DNA of 64,000 nucleotides from Balneola vulgaris DSM 17893 (GTDB lineage: Bacteria > Bacteroidota > Rhodothermia > Balneolales > Balneolaceae), in contig NZ_AQXH01000003.1 of NCBI RefSeq assembly GCF_000375465.1, positions 62,001 through 126,000 of the forward strand, given 5' to 3'. Below are positions 25,290-34,632 of the stretch, in pieces. Position 1 is the stretch's first letter, and each line of letters opens with the position of its first letter. Both the position numbers and the translations under genes were made by a program. The notes under the pieces were generated by a model. It was not told the DNA's origin and did no database searches. It saw nothing but the letters and a program-made list of their open reading frames with translations.

Positions 25290-26581
25290 TTTTAGAAAAG
25301 TACTTCTACAACCAACTCGAGAATCAAACATTAAAGTCACTTTTACAGCGACCTAAAATTGATTTCGGTTCAATTTTTGAAACAGTTCAACCTATCATTG
25401 ATCAAGTTGAAAATGATGGAGACCAAGCCCTCATTGCACTCACTCAAAAATTTGATGGAGTTCAACTTTCGAATGTCACCATCAACCCTTCTACTGTTTC
25501 TGTTGAATTAGATGATGCTATAAAAACAGCCATTGATACCGCTTTCGATAACATCTATCGTTTTCATAAAGCACAACAACCCGCTGATTTAGAAGTGGAA
25601 ACCATGCCCGGTGTAAAATGTAGCAGAACTAGTCGTGCTATTCAGCGCGTTGGGTTATATGTACCCGGCGGCACGGCCATTCTTCCTTCCTCAGCTATGA
25701 TGCTAAGCATCCCTGCCATGATAGCCGGTTGTGAGCAAGTTGTGTTAGCTACACCTCCAAAAAAGGACGGCACTGTAGCGCCTGAAATTATCTACATCGC
25801 TCAAAAAGCCAAAGTGAATACCATCTTATTAGCTGGCGGAGCACAAGCCGTAGCAGCGATGGCTTTAGGCACCGAAACGGTACCCAAAGTAGATAAGATA
25901 TTAGGTCCTGGAAATCAGTATGTAACAGCGGCTAAAATGTTGCTCCAAAACTCTGAAGCTCAGATCAGTATCGATATGCCGGCTGGCCCTTCGGAAGTGC
26001 TGGTTATTGCAGATGAAGAAGCGAACCCCGAATTTGTTGCAGCCGACCTATTATCACAGGCCGAACACGGTAAAGATAGTCAGGTAGTTTTAGTAGCAAC
26101 CACTTCCTTTAATATCGACGGCTTGGAGCAAGCATTAGCCGAACAGCTTGAAGCATTACCTCGACGAGATATTGCCGCTTTGGCTCTTAAGAACAGCTAC
26201 ACTGTGGTTGTAGAGGATCTTATACAGGCATTCGATTTTTCGAATGAATATGCACCTGAGCACTTAATTGTGAACGTGGCAAATCCCGACAATTATAGGG
26301 AAAGAATCATTAATGCGGGGTCTGTTTTCTTAGGCAACTTAACCCCAGAAAGTGTAGGTGATTATGCATCGGGCACCAACCACACATTACCCACTTACGG
26401 CTACGCGCGCATGTACAGCGGAGTGAATTTAGCTTCCTATCAAAAGAGCATCACGATGCAGTCGCTAACGGAAGAAGGGTTAAAAAACATTGGGCCTTCC
26501 GTAGAAAAGCTAGCTGAATTGGAAGAGTTACAAGCTCACAAAAATGCAGTTACTCTTCGTTTAAAAGCTATAAAATCATAA
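25286..26581 (+). CDS. hisD: Histidinol dehydrogenase
   Basis: This 431-residue enzyme oxidises histidinol to histidine in two NAD-dependent steps. Visible signatures are [47 protein letters not shown], the zinc-site region [13 protein letters not shown], the catalytic [11 protein letters not shown], and [18 protein letters not shown]. The length is standard. It overlaps hisG by four bases and precedes hisC by 21 bases, in the usual hisGDC order. Confidence 0.96.
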   Translation: MILEKYFYNQLENQTLKSLLQRPKIDFGSIFETVQPIIDQVENDGDQALIALTQKFDGVQLSNVTINPSTVSVELDDAIKTAIDTAFDNIYRFHKAQQPADLEVETMPGVKCSRTSRAIQRVGLYVPGGTAILPSSAMMLSIPAMIAGCEQVVLATPPKKDGTVAPEIIYIAQKAKVNTILLAGGAQAVAAMALGTETVPKVDKILGPGNQYVTAAKMLLQNSEAQISIDMPAGPSEVLVIADEEANPEFVAADLLSQAEHGKDSQVVLVATTSFNIDGLEQALAEQLEALPRRDIAALALKNSYTVVVEDLIQAFDFSNEYAPEHLIVNVANPDNYRERIINAGSVFLGNLTPESVGDYASGTNHTLPTYGYARMYSGVNLASYQKSITMQSLTEEGLKNIGPSVEKLAELEELQAHKNAVTLRLKAIKS

Positions 26582-26602
26582 GTGGATTTGGATTAACCCA
26601 TC

Positions 26603-27664
26603 ATGAATAAAACATTCGATTTACAGACACTTGTTCGAACTAACATTCGAGATTTAAAACCATACCGAAGTGCCCGAGATGACTTCGATTCTGGAATCTT
26701 ATTAGATGCCAACGAAAACAGTTATGGTGCGCCTTATGCAAATGATTTAGAGCTGCACCGATACCCAATGCCCTATCAAGAAGCTCTGCGTGCTAAAATT
26801 GCAGACTATCGCGGTATAGATGCTTCCGAAGTATTTGTTGGAGTAGGAAGTGATGAAGCCATCGATCTATTATTTAGAATATTCTGTACCCCCAGGAAAG
26901 ATCGAATTCTTATAAATCCACCTACCTATGGGATGTACAAAGTATCCGCTAATATCAATGATGTAGCTATTGATGAAGTGCTTCTGACGGAAGATTTTCA
27001 ATTACAGACTGAAAAGATTTTAGAAGCAGTCACTCCGAATACTAAAATCATTTTTATCTGTTCTCCGAATAATCCAACCGCTAATGATATCGCCATTCCA
27101 GACATTCAGTTCATTCTTGAATCCTTTGACGGTATTGTAGTTGTGGATGAAGCCTATATCGATTTCTCTCAACAAGGTAGCTTAGCAACAGAACTCAAGA
27201 ATTATCCTAATCTTGTGGTGTTGCAAACACTTTCAAAGGCATTTGGATTGGCTGGAATTCGACTTGGAGTAGCACTAGCTAACACTGAAATCATAGCCTA
27301 TATGATGAAGGTAAAAGCTCCTTATAATGTGAATAAGCTAACATCTAAAGCGGCATTGCAAGCTTTTGATGCACTTGACTCCGTTCAAGAACACATCATT
27401 AGTATTATTGATGATCGGCAACGTATTATGAGTTCATTAGCAAGCATGAAAGGTGTGTTGAAGGTCTATCCAAGCAATGCGAACTTCTTTATTTTTAAGG
27501 TAAATGATGCTTTAAATGTTTATCAGAAGCTAGCAGATAAGGGAGTAATTATTCGCTATAGAGGAAATGAGCCTTTATGTGATAATTGCTTACGACTCAC
27601 TATTGGAACTGAAAACGAAAACAATGCTTTTCTAAAAGCACTTACAGAGGTTCTTGAGGAATAG
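26603..27664 (+). CDS. hisC: Histidinol-phosphate aminotransferase
   Basis: This 353-residue fold-type I PLP enzyme has LDANENSYGAP near the N-terminus, GVGSDEAIDLLFR, the segment FICSPNNPTAN, VVDEAYIDF, and the PLP lysine Lys212 in TLSKAFGLAGIRLG. It converts imidazole-acetol phosphate to histidinol phosphate. Its last 23 bases overlap the end of an opposite-strand DoxX-like gene. That gene separates it from hisB by 460 bases and breaks what would otherwise be one continuous operon. Confidence 0.95.
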   Translation: MNKTFDLQTLVRTNIRDLKPYRSARDDFDSGILLDANENSYGAPYANDLELHRYPMPYQEALRAKIADYRGIDASEVFVGVGSDEAIDLLFRIFCTPRKDRILINPPTYGMYKVSANINDVAIDEVLLTEDFQLQTEKILEAVTPNTKIIFICSPNNPTANDIAIPDIQFILESFDGIVVVDEAYIDFSQQGSLATELKNYPNLVVLQTLSKAFGLAGIRLGVALANTEIIAYMMKVKAPYNVNKLTSKAALQAFDALDSVQEHIISIIDDRQRIMSSLASMKGVLKVYPSNANFFIFKVNDALNVYQKLADKGVIIRYRGNEPLCDNCLRLTIGTENENNAFLKALTEVLEE

Positions 27665-28052
27665 AGGAAGATCTAATTATGGGTATTTCCTCTTTGTTTA
27701 ACCATAATAGGCTTATGCAACAGCCAAATACTACAATGGCCAACATAAATAATACTCCCCCATCATCTTGCACTTCTATACCTAGTAATGTAAGATGGCT
27801 AAATATAGCACCTAGTGTTACACTAGCTCCTAAAAATGCACCCATCCAAGTCGTTTTTGGGATGAGGAGTAGTATGGTTGCAATAAACTCTGTAGCTCCT
27901 GTTGCAAACCTTCCCCATGGTTCTACACCAATCTGTTCGAATATAAATATGCTTTCAGCTGACCCTGTGAACTTCAAAAAAAGTGTTCGCAACAAAATGG
28001 CCGCTGAAGTTATTCGTAAACACCAACATAAAACGTTCAATTTATTATTCAT
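27642..28052 (-). CDS. DoxX-like small membrane protein, inserted antisense in the his cluster
   Basis: This 136-residue protein has four hydrophobic segments (about 5-25, 45-65, 70-90, 97-118). A KFTGSAESIFIFEQIG stretch follows the first helix, and FATGATEFIATILLLIP occurs in the second. This layout is that of the DoxX/DoxX-like family, whose members are quinone- or redox-associated membrane proteins of uncertain role. It starts at ATG 28052 and its 3' end overlaps hisC by 23 bases. The opposite-strand open frame over the same bases has no family features and is a shadow. Why it lies inside the his operon is unknown. Confidence 0.75.
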   Translation of the reverse strand: MNNKLNVLCWCLRITSAAILLRTLFLKFTGSAESIFIFEQIGVEPWGRFATGATEFIATILLLIPKTTWMGAFLGASVTLGAIFSHLTLLGIEVQDDGGVLFMLAIVVFGCCISLLWLNKEEIPIIRSSSIPQEPL

Positions 28053-28125
28053 TTCACGATCTTTGGTTGATCTTTCAATGAGTAATAACGCAACTCTGCC
28101 TAATTAACACAACTACTACCCCTTT

Positions 28126-29016
28126 ATGATTGTTTCTATCTCCCAAGAAGCGTTACTATCACCTAACTCAAAGTTCCCCTTTAGAGCTGGCACTTTACAG
28201 GCACTTTTAGAATTAAAGCAGTTTGACGTTGAAATTTATTTACCTGAACAAAGTCTGACTCAAGATCAGCTAGCTATCTTAGCTCAAGAGGATATTGAAT
28301 TTAATTCGGATCAAGGTGATGCTAATTTTTTCATCAAAGCTGAAAATCAGTCCCTTCAATTATTTGATTCTAGCAATGACTTGGTTACAAGCTCTGATCA
28401 ATGGGCTGAGATCACAAAAAAAATTACGAATCCTGACCGTGTAGCTTCAATTCGAAGAGATACTCGAGAAACCAAAATTTCTATAGATGTAAACCTAGAT
28501 GGTACGGGAGAATCAGAGATTGATACGGGCTTAAAGTTCTTTGATCACATGCTCGAACAAATCTCAAGACATGGCCTCATCGATCTCAAATTATACTGTA
28601 AAGGTGACCTTGAAGTGGACGAACACCATACCATTGAAGATGTAGCGATTGCTTTAGGGGAGGCAATTTCTACTGCTCTAGGTGACAAAAAAGGCATTGA
28701 AAGATACAGCTTTGTACTCCCTATGGATGAGACGCAAGCTACAGTGGCCCTTGACTTAAGCGGTAGGCCGTATTTAGTGTTCGATGTACCTATGAAACGT
28801 GAGTATGTGGGTGACTTCCCCACTGAGATGTTAGAACATTTTTATTATAGTTTGGCAATGAACTTGAAAGCCACTCTTCATGTTAAATGCAGTGGTGAAA
28901 ATGATCATCACAAAATTGAAGCATGCTTTAAAGGGTTAGCCCGGACTTTAAAGACGGCAATTGAACAAAACGGGCGGATAAGAAATAAAGTACCAAGTTC
29001 AAAAGGTACGCTGTAA
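28126..29016 (+). CDS. hisB: Imidazoleglycerol-phosphate dehydratase with vestigial N-terminal HAD domain
   Basis: Residues about 105-296 are a complete IGP dehydratase with metal-site motifs FFDHMLEQISRHG, DEHHTIEDVAIALGEAI, HFYYSLAMNLKATLH and ENDHHKIEACFKGLARTL. Residues 1-100 correspond in position to the histidinol-phosphatase domain of bifunctional HisB. However, they are shorter (about 165 expected), and the DxDGT nucleophile motif appears as VSISQEALL, with both Asp absent. The segment ALLELKQFDVEIYLPEQ aligns with the second HAD strand. It therefore probably keeps only dehydratase activity. The alignment to HAD is by eye. It starts the second block of his genes, with hisH 6 bases behind. 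Confidence 0.93.
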   Translation: MIVSISQEALLSPNSKFPFRAGTLQALLELKQFDVEIYLPEQSLTQDQLAILAQEDIEFNSDQGDANFFIKAENQSLQLFDSSNDLVTSSDQWAEITKKITNPDRVASIRRDTRETKISIDVNLDGTGESEIDTGLKFFDHMLEQISRHGLIDLKLYCKGDLEVDEHHTIEDVAIALGEAISTALGDKKGIERYSFVLPMDETQATVALDLSGRPYLVFDVPMKREYVGDFPTEMLEHFYYSLAMNLKATLHVKCSGENDHHKIEACFKGLARTLKTAIEQNGRIRNKVPSSKGTL

Positions 29017-29022
29017 CACACT

Positions 29023-29643
29023 ATGATTGCTATCATCAAGTATAAGGCTGGTAACATAGCCTCAGTATCAAATGCTCTAGACAGACTCGGAGCTTATTAT
29101 TTTTTCGCTGAAACCCCACAGGAGTTAGAAAGTGCACGTGCAGTTATTTTTCCAGGTGTGGGCCATGCTGCATCAGCTATGGAATCTTTAAAAGAGCTCG
29201 GCGTGGATACCTGGTTGAAACAAACTACAAAACCCGTTCTAGGAATTTGTGTGGGAATGCAACTTCTCTATGAAGGTTCAACAGAAGGCAATACCGAAGG
29301 ACTAGGAATTATACCCGGCAAACTTCAAAAATTTGATTCTACAGTAGACAAAGTTCCTCATATGGGTTGGAACAATGTTGAACGTAATAGTGACCATCAT
29401 CTTATGAAAGGGATTGACGAGAACAAACACCTTTACTTTGTTCACAGTTACTATGCCCCGCTAACAGAACATGCCATCGCTAGTTGTAACTACATAAATC
29501 CGTTTACAGCTGCCGTTGTAAAAGACAATTTTATGGGTGTACAATTCCACCCTGAAAAATCTGGAAATGTTGGCTCCATGGTACTTCAAAACTTCTTAGA
29601 TTTGGTGTACTCTAATGAGAAAGTTCAAACCAAATCTATTTAA
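29023..29643 (+). CDS. hisH: Imidazole glycerol phosphate synthase, glutaminase subunit
   Basis: This 206-residue class I glutamine amidotransferase has the oxyanion strand motif FPGVGHA, the nucleophile elbow GICVGMQLLYEGS with Cys76, PHMGWNNV (HisH-specific), and the His-Glu pair in GVQFHPEKSG. It supplies ammonia to HisF in making IGP and AICAR. Six bases separate it from hisB, and the stop overlaps the hisA start by one base, so hisB, hisH and hisA are clearly co-transcribed. Confidence 0.96.
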   Translation: MIAIIKYKAGNIASVSNALDRLGAYYFFAETPQELESARAVIFPGVGHAASAMESLKELGVDTWLKQTTKPVLGICVGMQLLYEGSTEGNTEGLGIIPGKLQKFDSTVDKVPHMGWNNVERNSDHHLMKGIDENKHLYFVHSYYAPLTEHAIASCNYINPFTAAVVKDNFMGVQFHPEKSGNVGSMVLQNFLDLVYSNEKVQTKSI

Positions 29644-30359
29644 TGAAAGTAATCCCAGCTATTGACCTATTAGACGGTCAAGTAGTACGCCTTCATAAAG
29701 GCTCATATACTGAAGTAACGGTATACGCAGACTCCCCTTTAATCACCGCAACTGAATTCGAAAACGCTGGTTTTGACCATATACACATTGTAGACCTAAA
29801 TGGTGCCAAAGAAGGTGCTTTTGTTAATCTACCTCATATTCAAGAAGTCATTAACACGCTTGGCATTTCTGTTCAAACCGGCGGTGGTATCCGCACATTT
29901 GAAGATGTAAAGGCACTAATTGATGCTGGATTAACAAAAGTGATTTGCAGTTCTATGGCTATAAAAAACGAAGCTGATTTCGTGAAAGCTGTAAAAACAT
30001 ATCCTGAAAACATGATCTTAGGCATGGACCTAAAGGATGGAAAAATTGCCTATTCAGGATGGTTAAAAACAGCTGAAGAAGATACATACAGCTTCCTTTC
30101 ACGAATGATAGCGGAAGGCTTACAAGAGGTTTTATGTACCGATATTTCTAAAGACGGTACCTTATCAGGTCCAAATATCGAACTATATCGTCAGCTTAAA
30201 AGAGACTTTCCTGATATTAGGTTAATCGCTTCAGGTGGGGTTTCCAATATTGATGATTTGATCGAATTAAATGCATCAAACATTGATGCCGTAGTAGTAG
30301 GAAAAGCCTATTACGAAGGACACATAACCCTCGAACAAATGAAAAGCCTGACAGCATAA
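29643..30359 (+). CDS. hisA: ProFAR isomerase (phosphoribosylformimino-5-aminoimidazole carboxamide ribotide isomerase)
   Basis: This 238-residue TIM barrel has Asp8 in IPAIDLLDGQVVRLHKG, the phosphate loops QTGGGIRT and ASGGVSNID, and the second catalytic Asp region TDISKDGTLSGPN. It performs the Amadori rearrangement of ProFAR. The start overlaps the hisH stop. It is the end of the hisBHA block; the next his gene (hisF) is separated by an opposite-strand barrel gene. Confidence 0.96.
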   Translation: MKVIPAIDLLDGQVVRLHKGSYTEVTVYADSPLITATEFENAGFDHIHIVDLNGAKEGAFVNLPHIQEVINTLGISVQTGGGIRTFEDVKALIDAGLTKVICSSMAIKNEADFVKAVKTYPENMILGMDLKDGKIAYSGWLKTAEEDTYSFLSRMIAEGLQEVLCTDISKDGTLSGPNIELYRQLKRDFPDIRLIASGGVSNIDDLIELNASNIDAVVVGKAYYEGHITLEQMKSLTA

Positions 30360-30398
30360 TTGCTACCAGGCTTTCGAACCATAACTAACTAATCTAAA

Positions 30399-30992
30399 TT
30401 AGTTCAGATAAATTCTAGCACCAAAGGTGATGGCCTCTAAATACTCGGCATCATCATTGGCTGGAATAGCCCCTTCAAGCATTAGATCAACCCCATTGTT
30501 TAGGTGAATATCAAAACCTACTGGTATGGTAATACTGTGAATGGTTTCACTAGCAAAAAGTGGCTGGTAATTCACACCTGTATAAATACTCACCGGCTCG
30601 ATGTCGGTACTTAGATTTAAACCGAATTTAAGCCCTAAATCGTTATAGGTGTACAGTCCCGCTAAAGCGGCTACATCAACATCGCTTTCAGAATGGCGAT
30701 TCAATGCTGTTTCAAAATGACCACCGAAATATGTTTCATCTTCAAATACACCTAATTTTAAGTGTCCAGTTACACCGTGCTGTATACCATAAGCACCACG
30801 TAGGATGAACATAAAGTCATCTTGAGCCGTTAAAAATACCGGCTGTAAACCAATGGCTCCACTTCCTTTTTCCAAGGTCTTAGCATTCGAGAAGAAGCCA
30901 TCTTGAGCTTGGGCTGTGTTCATTAAAAATAGTGCACAAAATAAAGTAGCTGTAATTTTAAATAAGGATTTCATAGTCTTTGATTTATTCAT
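30399..30992 (-). CDS. Exported putative outer-membrane barrel protein inside the his cluster
   Basis: This protein of about 197 residues has a signal peptide ending TAQAQ. It is followed by alternating amphipathic strands (for example FMFILRGAYGIQHGVTGHLK, then GGHFETAL, and a terminal EAITFGARIYLN), consistent with a small outer-membrane or porin-like barrel. No named family is recognised. The ATG at 30992 is chosen; one at 30974 would leave a standard signal peptide too. It is transcribed against the his genes and splits hisA from hisF. The function is unknown, and no link to histidine metabolism is visible. Confidence 0.7.
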   Translation of the reverse strand: MNKSKTMKSLFKITATLFCALFLMNTAQAQDGFFSNAKTLEKGSGAIGLQPVFLTAQDDFMFILRGAYGIQHGVTGHLKLGVFEDETYFGGHFETALNRHSESDVDVAALAGLYTYNDLGLKFGLNLSTDIEPVSIYTGVNYQPLFASETIHSITIPVGFDIHLNNGVDLMLEGAIPANDDAEYLEAITFGARIYLN

Positions 30993-31165
30993 GTTTGAGC
31001 CTTTAAACAGCATTATTTAGATTTTGTTTCCATTTCCTAACCTTCCTTAATACTCAATCCTCTCATCTATCACTGTATTGGTATTTTGCACCTACTCGCT
31101 CTTAATGCTACACTACCCTTCTTGTTAACAAACAATTAATAACATTATCGAAAGCTAGAGTTTTG

Positions 31166-31173
31166 TATATTTG
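31166..31173 (+). promoter_or_regulatory. Bacteroidota-type -7 box for hisF-hisE
   Basis: TATATTTG followed by ACG fits TAnnTTTG exactly and lies 22 bases before the hisF ATG. This gives hisF-hisE its own promoter, as expected since the opposite-strand gene upstream blocks cotranscription with hisA. Confidence 0.6.
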
Positions 31174-31195
31174 ACGCCATTGAATCAGACTAAAT

Positions 31196-31951
31196 ATGCT
31201 TACTAAAAGAGTTATTCCCTGCCTAGATATTAAAAACGGCAGAACAGTTAAAGGTGTTAATTTTGAAGGGCTTCGCGATGCAGGAGATCCTGTAGAATTA
31301 GCACAGCGCTATTCGGAAGAAGGAGCTGATGAATTAGTGTTTCTAGACATCACGGCCACCCTCGAAAAACGTAAAACACTGATCGAATTGGTAAAGCGAA
31401 TAGCTAGCCAAATCAATATCCCATTTACAGTAGGTGGAGGTATCAAATCTGTTGACGAAATTGAAGCCTTACTCAAAGCCGGAGCTGATAAAGTATCACT
31501 CAACAGCAGCATTGTAAGAGATCCAGATTTAATTAATCGTGCTTCAGAGGCATTCGGAGCTCAAGCTATTGTAGCGGCTGTAGATGCTAAACGAGTAGGC
31601 GATTCTTGGGACGTATTTGTGAAAGGTGGAACCGAAAACACCGGATTAGACGCCCTTGAATGGATGGTTGAAACGGAACAACGTGGTGCCGGTGAAATTT
31701 TGCTAACTTCGATGGACAGAGACGGGACCAAACAAGGTTTTGATCTCGAATTATTGAAACTCGTAAATGAGAAGCTTTCCATCCCTGTTATTGCAAGTGG
31801 TGGCGCTGGTACTGTAGATCATTGTATCGACGCAATCATTCAAGCTAAATCAGATGCAGTTTTAGCTGCGAGTATTTTTCACTTTAAAGAAATTGAAATT
31901 GCTGACCTCAAACATCAAATGAAACAAGCGGGAATCGCAGTTCGCATTTAA
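31196..31951 (+). CDS. hisF: Imidazole glycerol phosphate synthase, cyclase subunit
   Basis: This 251-residue TIM barrel has the N-terminal [19 protein letters not shown] (catalytic Asp11), the phosphate loop [17 protein letters not shown] (second Asp near 130), [15 protein letters not shown], and [11 protein letters not shown]. With HisH it forms IGP and AICAR. A promoter box lies at 31166-31173. A 97-base gap, without the expected hisI, separates it from hisE. Confidence 0.96.
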   Translation: MLTKRVIPCLDIKNGRTVKGVNFEGLRDAGDPVELAQRYSEEGADELVFLDITATLEKRKTLIELVKRIASQINIPFTVGGGIKSVDEIEALLKAGADKVSLNSSIVRDPDLINRASEAFGAQAIVAAVDAKRVGDSWDVFVKGGTENTGLDALEWMVETEQRGAGEILLTSMDRDGTKQGFDLELLKLVNEKLSIPVIASGGAGTVDHCIDAIIQAKSDAVLAASIFHFKEIEIADLKHQMKQAGIAVRI

Positions 31952-32048
31952 CTATTCAATATTAGGTCTTTATTAACTTTACACTTTCCATTGTGTAACG
32001 AATCTAAAATCCTGACCTTAAACCGAATCTAAAATAGAATTAGAGTAC

Positions 32049-32387
32049 ATGAGCGTATCAAAAAACCTCACGCAAAAAGATTATGAATTCCTGGTAGAGC
32101 TTGAAAACCTTCTGTATGAACGGAAGGAAGAAATGCCCAAAGGTTCGTATACCACTTCAATGTTTAAAAAAGGTCTTGATAAGATCGCACAGAAAGTAGG
32201 TGAAGAAGCCGTAGAAACTGTTATTGCATCTAAAAATGATGATGATAAAGAGACTATAGCGGAATCAGCTGATTTACTTTTCCACTTAATGCTATTGTTA
32301 GCTGAAAAAGAAATTCCGTTTCATAAGGTGATTAAATTGCTTCGCAAACGTCATGGCAAAGGCAATCACAAACATATTGGTGAATAA
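32049..32387 (+). CDS. hisE: Phosphoribosyl-ATP pyrophosphatase
   Basis: This 112-residue all-helical MazG-like protein has GSYTTSMFKKGLDKIAQKVG and EEAVETVIASK, then ESADLLFHLMLLLAEKEI, which carries the metal-binding Glu/Asp residues of HisE. It hydrolyses PR-ATP to PR-AMP. In many Bacteroidota it is fused to HisI (PR-AMP cyclohydrolase); here only the HisE domain is present and no HisI is found in the window. The start at 32049 is the first ATG of the frame. A strong terminator follows. Confidence 0.92.
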   Translation: MSVSKNLTQKDYEFLVELENLLYERKEEMPKGSYTTSMFKKGLDKIAQKVGEEAVETVIASKNDDDKETIAESADLLFHLMLLLAEKEIPFHKVIKLLRKRHGKGNHKHIGE

Positions 32388-32407
32388 GAATTAGCCACTC
32401 ATAAAAA

Positions 32408-32441
32408 AACTCCCAAACTGTGAAGCTTGGGAGTTTTTTTG
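32408..32441 (+). terminator. Terminator at the end of the his cluster
   Basis: A 9-bp perfect stem aactcccaa / ttgggagtt is followed by T-rich sequence, with an A-run before it. It serves hisE, and read leftwards also the OPT transporter gene. Confidence 0.88.
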
Positions 32442-32465
32442 TTTCTGCAAATTTATGCTATTGGA

Positions 32466-34526
32466 TTAGGCTGCTTTTTTACTCGACTTGCCCTGTACTA
32501 CCAGTTTGTACAACCAGATCATAAAGCCACCCAGTACCCAAACTCCCAGCACTTCAGCAAGCGTACTGTACTCAGCCGGCATAATTCGGAGTGCTTCGGT
32601 GCTTTCCATAATCGCAAATGGAATCGCTAAAATAATACCTATTAAAGCTTCACCTGTAATCAAACCAGATGAGAATAATAGTCCACGTTGTGATGCTTTC
32701 TCAACTGCTTCTTCCACGTTTTCATTATTTTGCTTAGCAAATTTTCGAACTGTTTTAGTAGCACCCCATGCAATTAAACCACCAATAAAGATAGGTAGTG
32801 AAAGCTCAATGGGTAGATAGATACCAACAGCCACAGCTAGTACAGGAGCTCTAAAGTTACTTCCTTTTGCCTTCAGCACCTGATCGATGATAATATTAGC
32901 TACTGCTACAAATCCACCTATAATGATCATGGTCCATTCTAGATTTCGAGAGAAAACTCCTTCAGCCACCGACTGCATCAAAGTAGCTTGAGGAGCGGTT
33001 AACATCTCATCTGGATTCATTCCCTCACGCGGGAAGATTCCACCTAAACCATAGGCATTAAATAATAGACTCAAAATCGGAGCTATTACTAGAGCTGCTG
33101 CAATAACACCAACAATCTGCATGATTTGCTGTTTATACGGTGTTGCACCCACCAGTTGACCTGCCTTTAGATCTTGCAGGTTATCGCCTGCTAGGGCCGC
33201 GGCACAAGCCACCATCGCACCTATTATAATAGCAGCGGCCGCCGCTGATTGTGCTTTAGCTACATCTGTACCGAAATCCACTTGGCTACCTAATATAGCT
33301 AATAATAAAAGTGAGGCGGCTAATACGGTGGCTATGGTTACTCCTGAAATCGGGTTATTTGAAGAACCTACAAGGCCCGCCATATAACCTGCTACAGAAG
33401 AGAACAAGAATCCAGCTACTAACGAGAACACCACACCGAATACCATCGCCATCCAATATGTACTACTTGCCACATTTAAATGATCTACATCAATTACATA
33501 AATGAATACAATGAATATGGGGAACGCTAAACTAAGGATACCCCATAATACGCCAGTAATTGGCATATCCTGTTCGGTACGAGGAATTGCACCTCTTCCT
33601 TTTTCTTTGAGCTTTTTAACCGCATTCAAACTCGAGATAATGCCATCCCTAAGTGGTTTAGCTAGAGAGACGAGTGCCCAAACCCCTCCAACAACCATGG
33701 CACCAACACCGATGTATCGAATTTTTTGGCTCCATATACTAAGTGCTGCATCGTAGCCCGTTGCACCCCCAACTATTCCAGCCACTTCAGCAGGATCAGC
33801 AACCGCCATATAGATAGGAATACCGATTAACCAAGAAATAACACCCCCAGCAAAAATCAGAACTGCGATGTTCAATCCAACAATGTAACCTACCGCTAAC
33901 AATGCCACAGATAAATCAGCGCCTAAACCAAATATTGATTTTCCAGCTTTAACAGAGCCGCCTATCGACCCACCAAAAATCTTTAATCCTGTTTGCCCTA
34001 ATTTAAAAAGTGCCGCAGCAATACCCGCTTGGGCTATTGCTTTTACACCTTCTCCGCCTGCTGTTCCAGCTTTTAGAACTTCACCCGTAGCTACCCCTTC
34101 TGGGAATTGTAGCTCACTTTCAACAATTAAGGCTCGTCGCAAGGGAATGGTAAATAACACCCCAAGAATACCTCCAAACATACAGATTGCCGCAGTTTGT
34201 ACGAATGGGAAGTCCATCCAGTAATGAAGTAAAATTAACGCCGGTAATGTGAATATAGCTCCGGCAGCTAAAGACTCACCCGCTGATGCCGCTGTTTGAA
34301 CAATATTGTTCTCCAGTATATTGGAGTTCTTGAACAACTTAAGTACAGCCATTGATATAACTGCAGCAGGAATAGAAGCAGAAACAGTCATCCCTACTTT
34401 TAATCCTAAATATGCATTGGCTCCAGCAAGAATTGCTGAAAGCACAAAACCCAATATTATTGCTTTAAATGTAATTTGAGGCAGGTTTTCATCTGCCGAT
34501 ATAAAGGGAGTAACTTTTTTTGACAT
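32466..34526 (-). CDS. OPT family oligopeptide transporter
   Basis: This 686-residue membrane protein has about 14-16 hydrophobic segments. The N-terminal GFVLSAILAGANAYLGLKVG and the SIPAAVISMAVLK pattern are typical of the oligopeptide (OPT/YSL) transporter family. LQFPEGVATGEVLKAG and the NPISGVT motif (about 390) are further OPT features, as are the AGDNLQDLKAGQLVGATP loop and FPREGMNPD. It imports peptides or metal-chelates; the substrate is unknown. It converges with hisE over a terminator. Confidence 0.9.
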   Translation of the reverse strand: MSKKVTPFISADENLPQITFKAIILGFVLSAILAGANAYLGLKVGMTVSASIPAAVISMAVLKLFKNSNILENNIVQTAASAGESLAAGAIFTLPALILLHYWMDFPFVQTAAICMFGGILGVLFTIPLRRALIVESELQFPEGVATGEVLKAGTAGGEGVKAIAQAGIAAALFKLGQTGLKIFGGSIGGSVKAGKSIFGLGADLSVALLAVGYIVGLNIAVLIFAGGVISWLIGIPIYMAVADPAEVAGIVGGATGYDAALSIWSQKIRYIGVGAMVVGGVWALVSLAKPLRDGIISSLNAVKKLKEKGRGAIPRTEQDMPITGVLWGILSLAFPIFIVFIYVIDVDHLNVASSTYWMAMVFGVVFSLVAGFLFSSVAGYMAGLVGSSNNPISGVTIATVLAASLLLLAILGSQVDFGTDVAKAQSAAAAAIIIGAMVACAAALAGDNLQDLKAGQLVGATPYKQQIMQIVGVIAAALVIAPILSLLFNAYGLGGIFPREGMNPDEMLTAPQATLMQSVAEGVFSRNLEWTMIIIGGFVAVANIIIDQVLKAKGSNFRAPVLAVAVGIYLPIELSLPIFIGGLIAWGATKTVRKFAKQNNENVEEAVEKASQRGLLFSSGLITGEALIGIILAIPFAIMESTEALRIMPAEYSTLAEVLGVWVLGGFMIWLYKLVVQGKSSKKAA

Positions 34527-34632
34527 ACGATCTCTATTGTTTTCTCTGTGACTATTTAACTCGCAAAATTGAATCTCTTATCGACTAAATAAGTGGTCAC
34601 TATAGAGAAAAATTCTCTTTTTTAGAGCCCGC

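Noticed and set aside
27679-28107. Plus-strand 142-residue frame over the DoxX-like gene
   Set aside because: It is the antisense shadow; the minus-strand frame has the helices and motifs of a real membrane protein.
31952-32048. A hisI gene between hisF and hisE
   Set aside because: Only 97 bases remain and no frame with PR-AMP cyclohydrolase motifs exists in the window.
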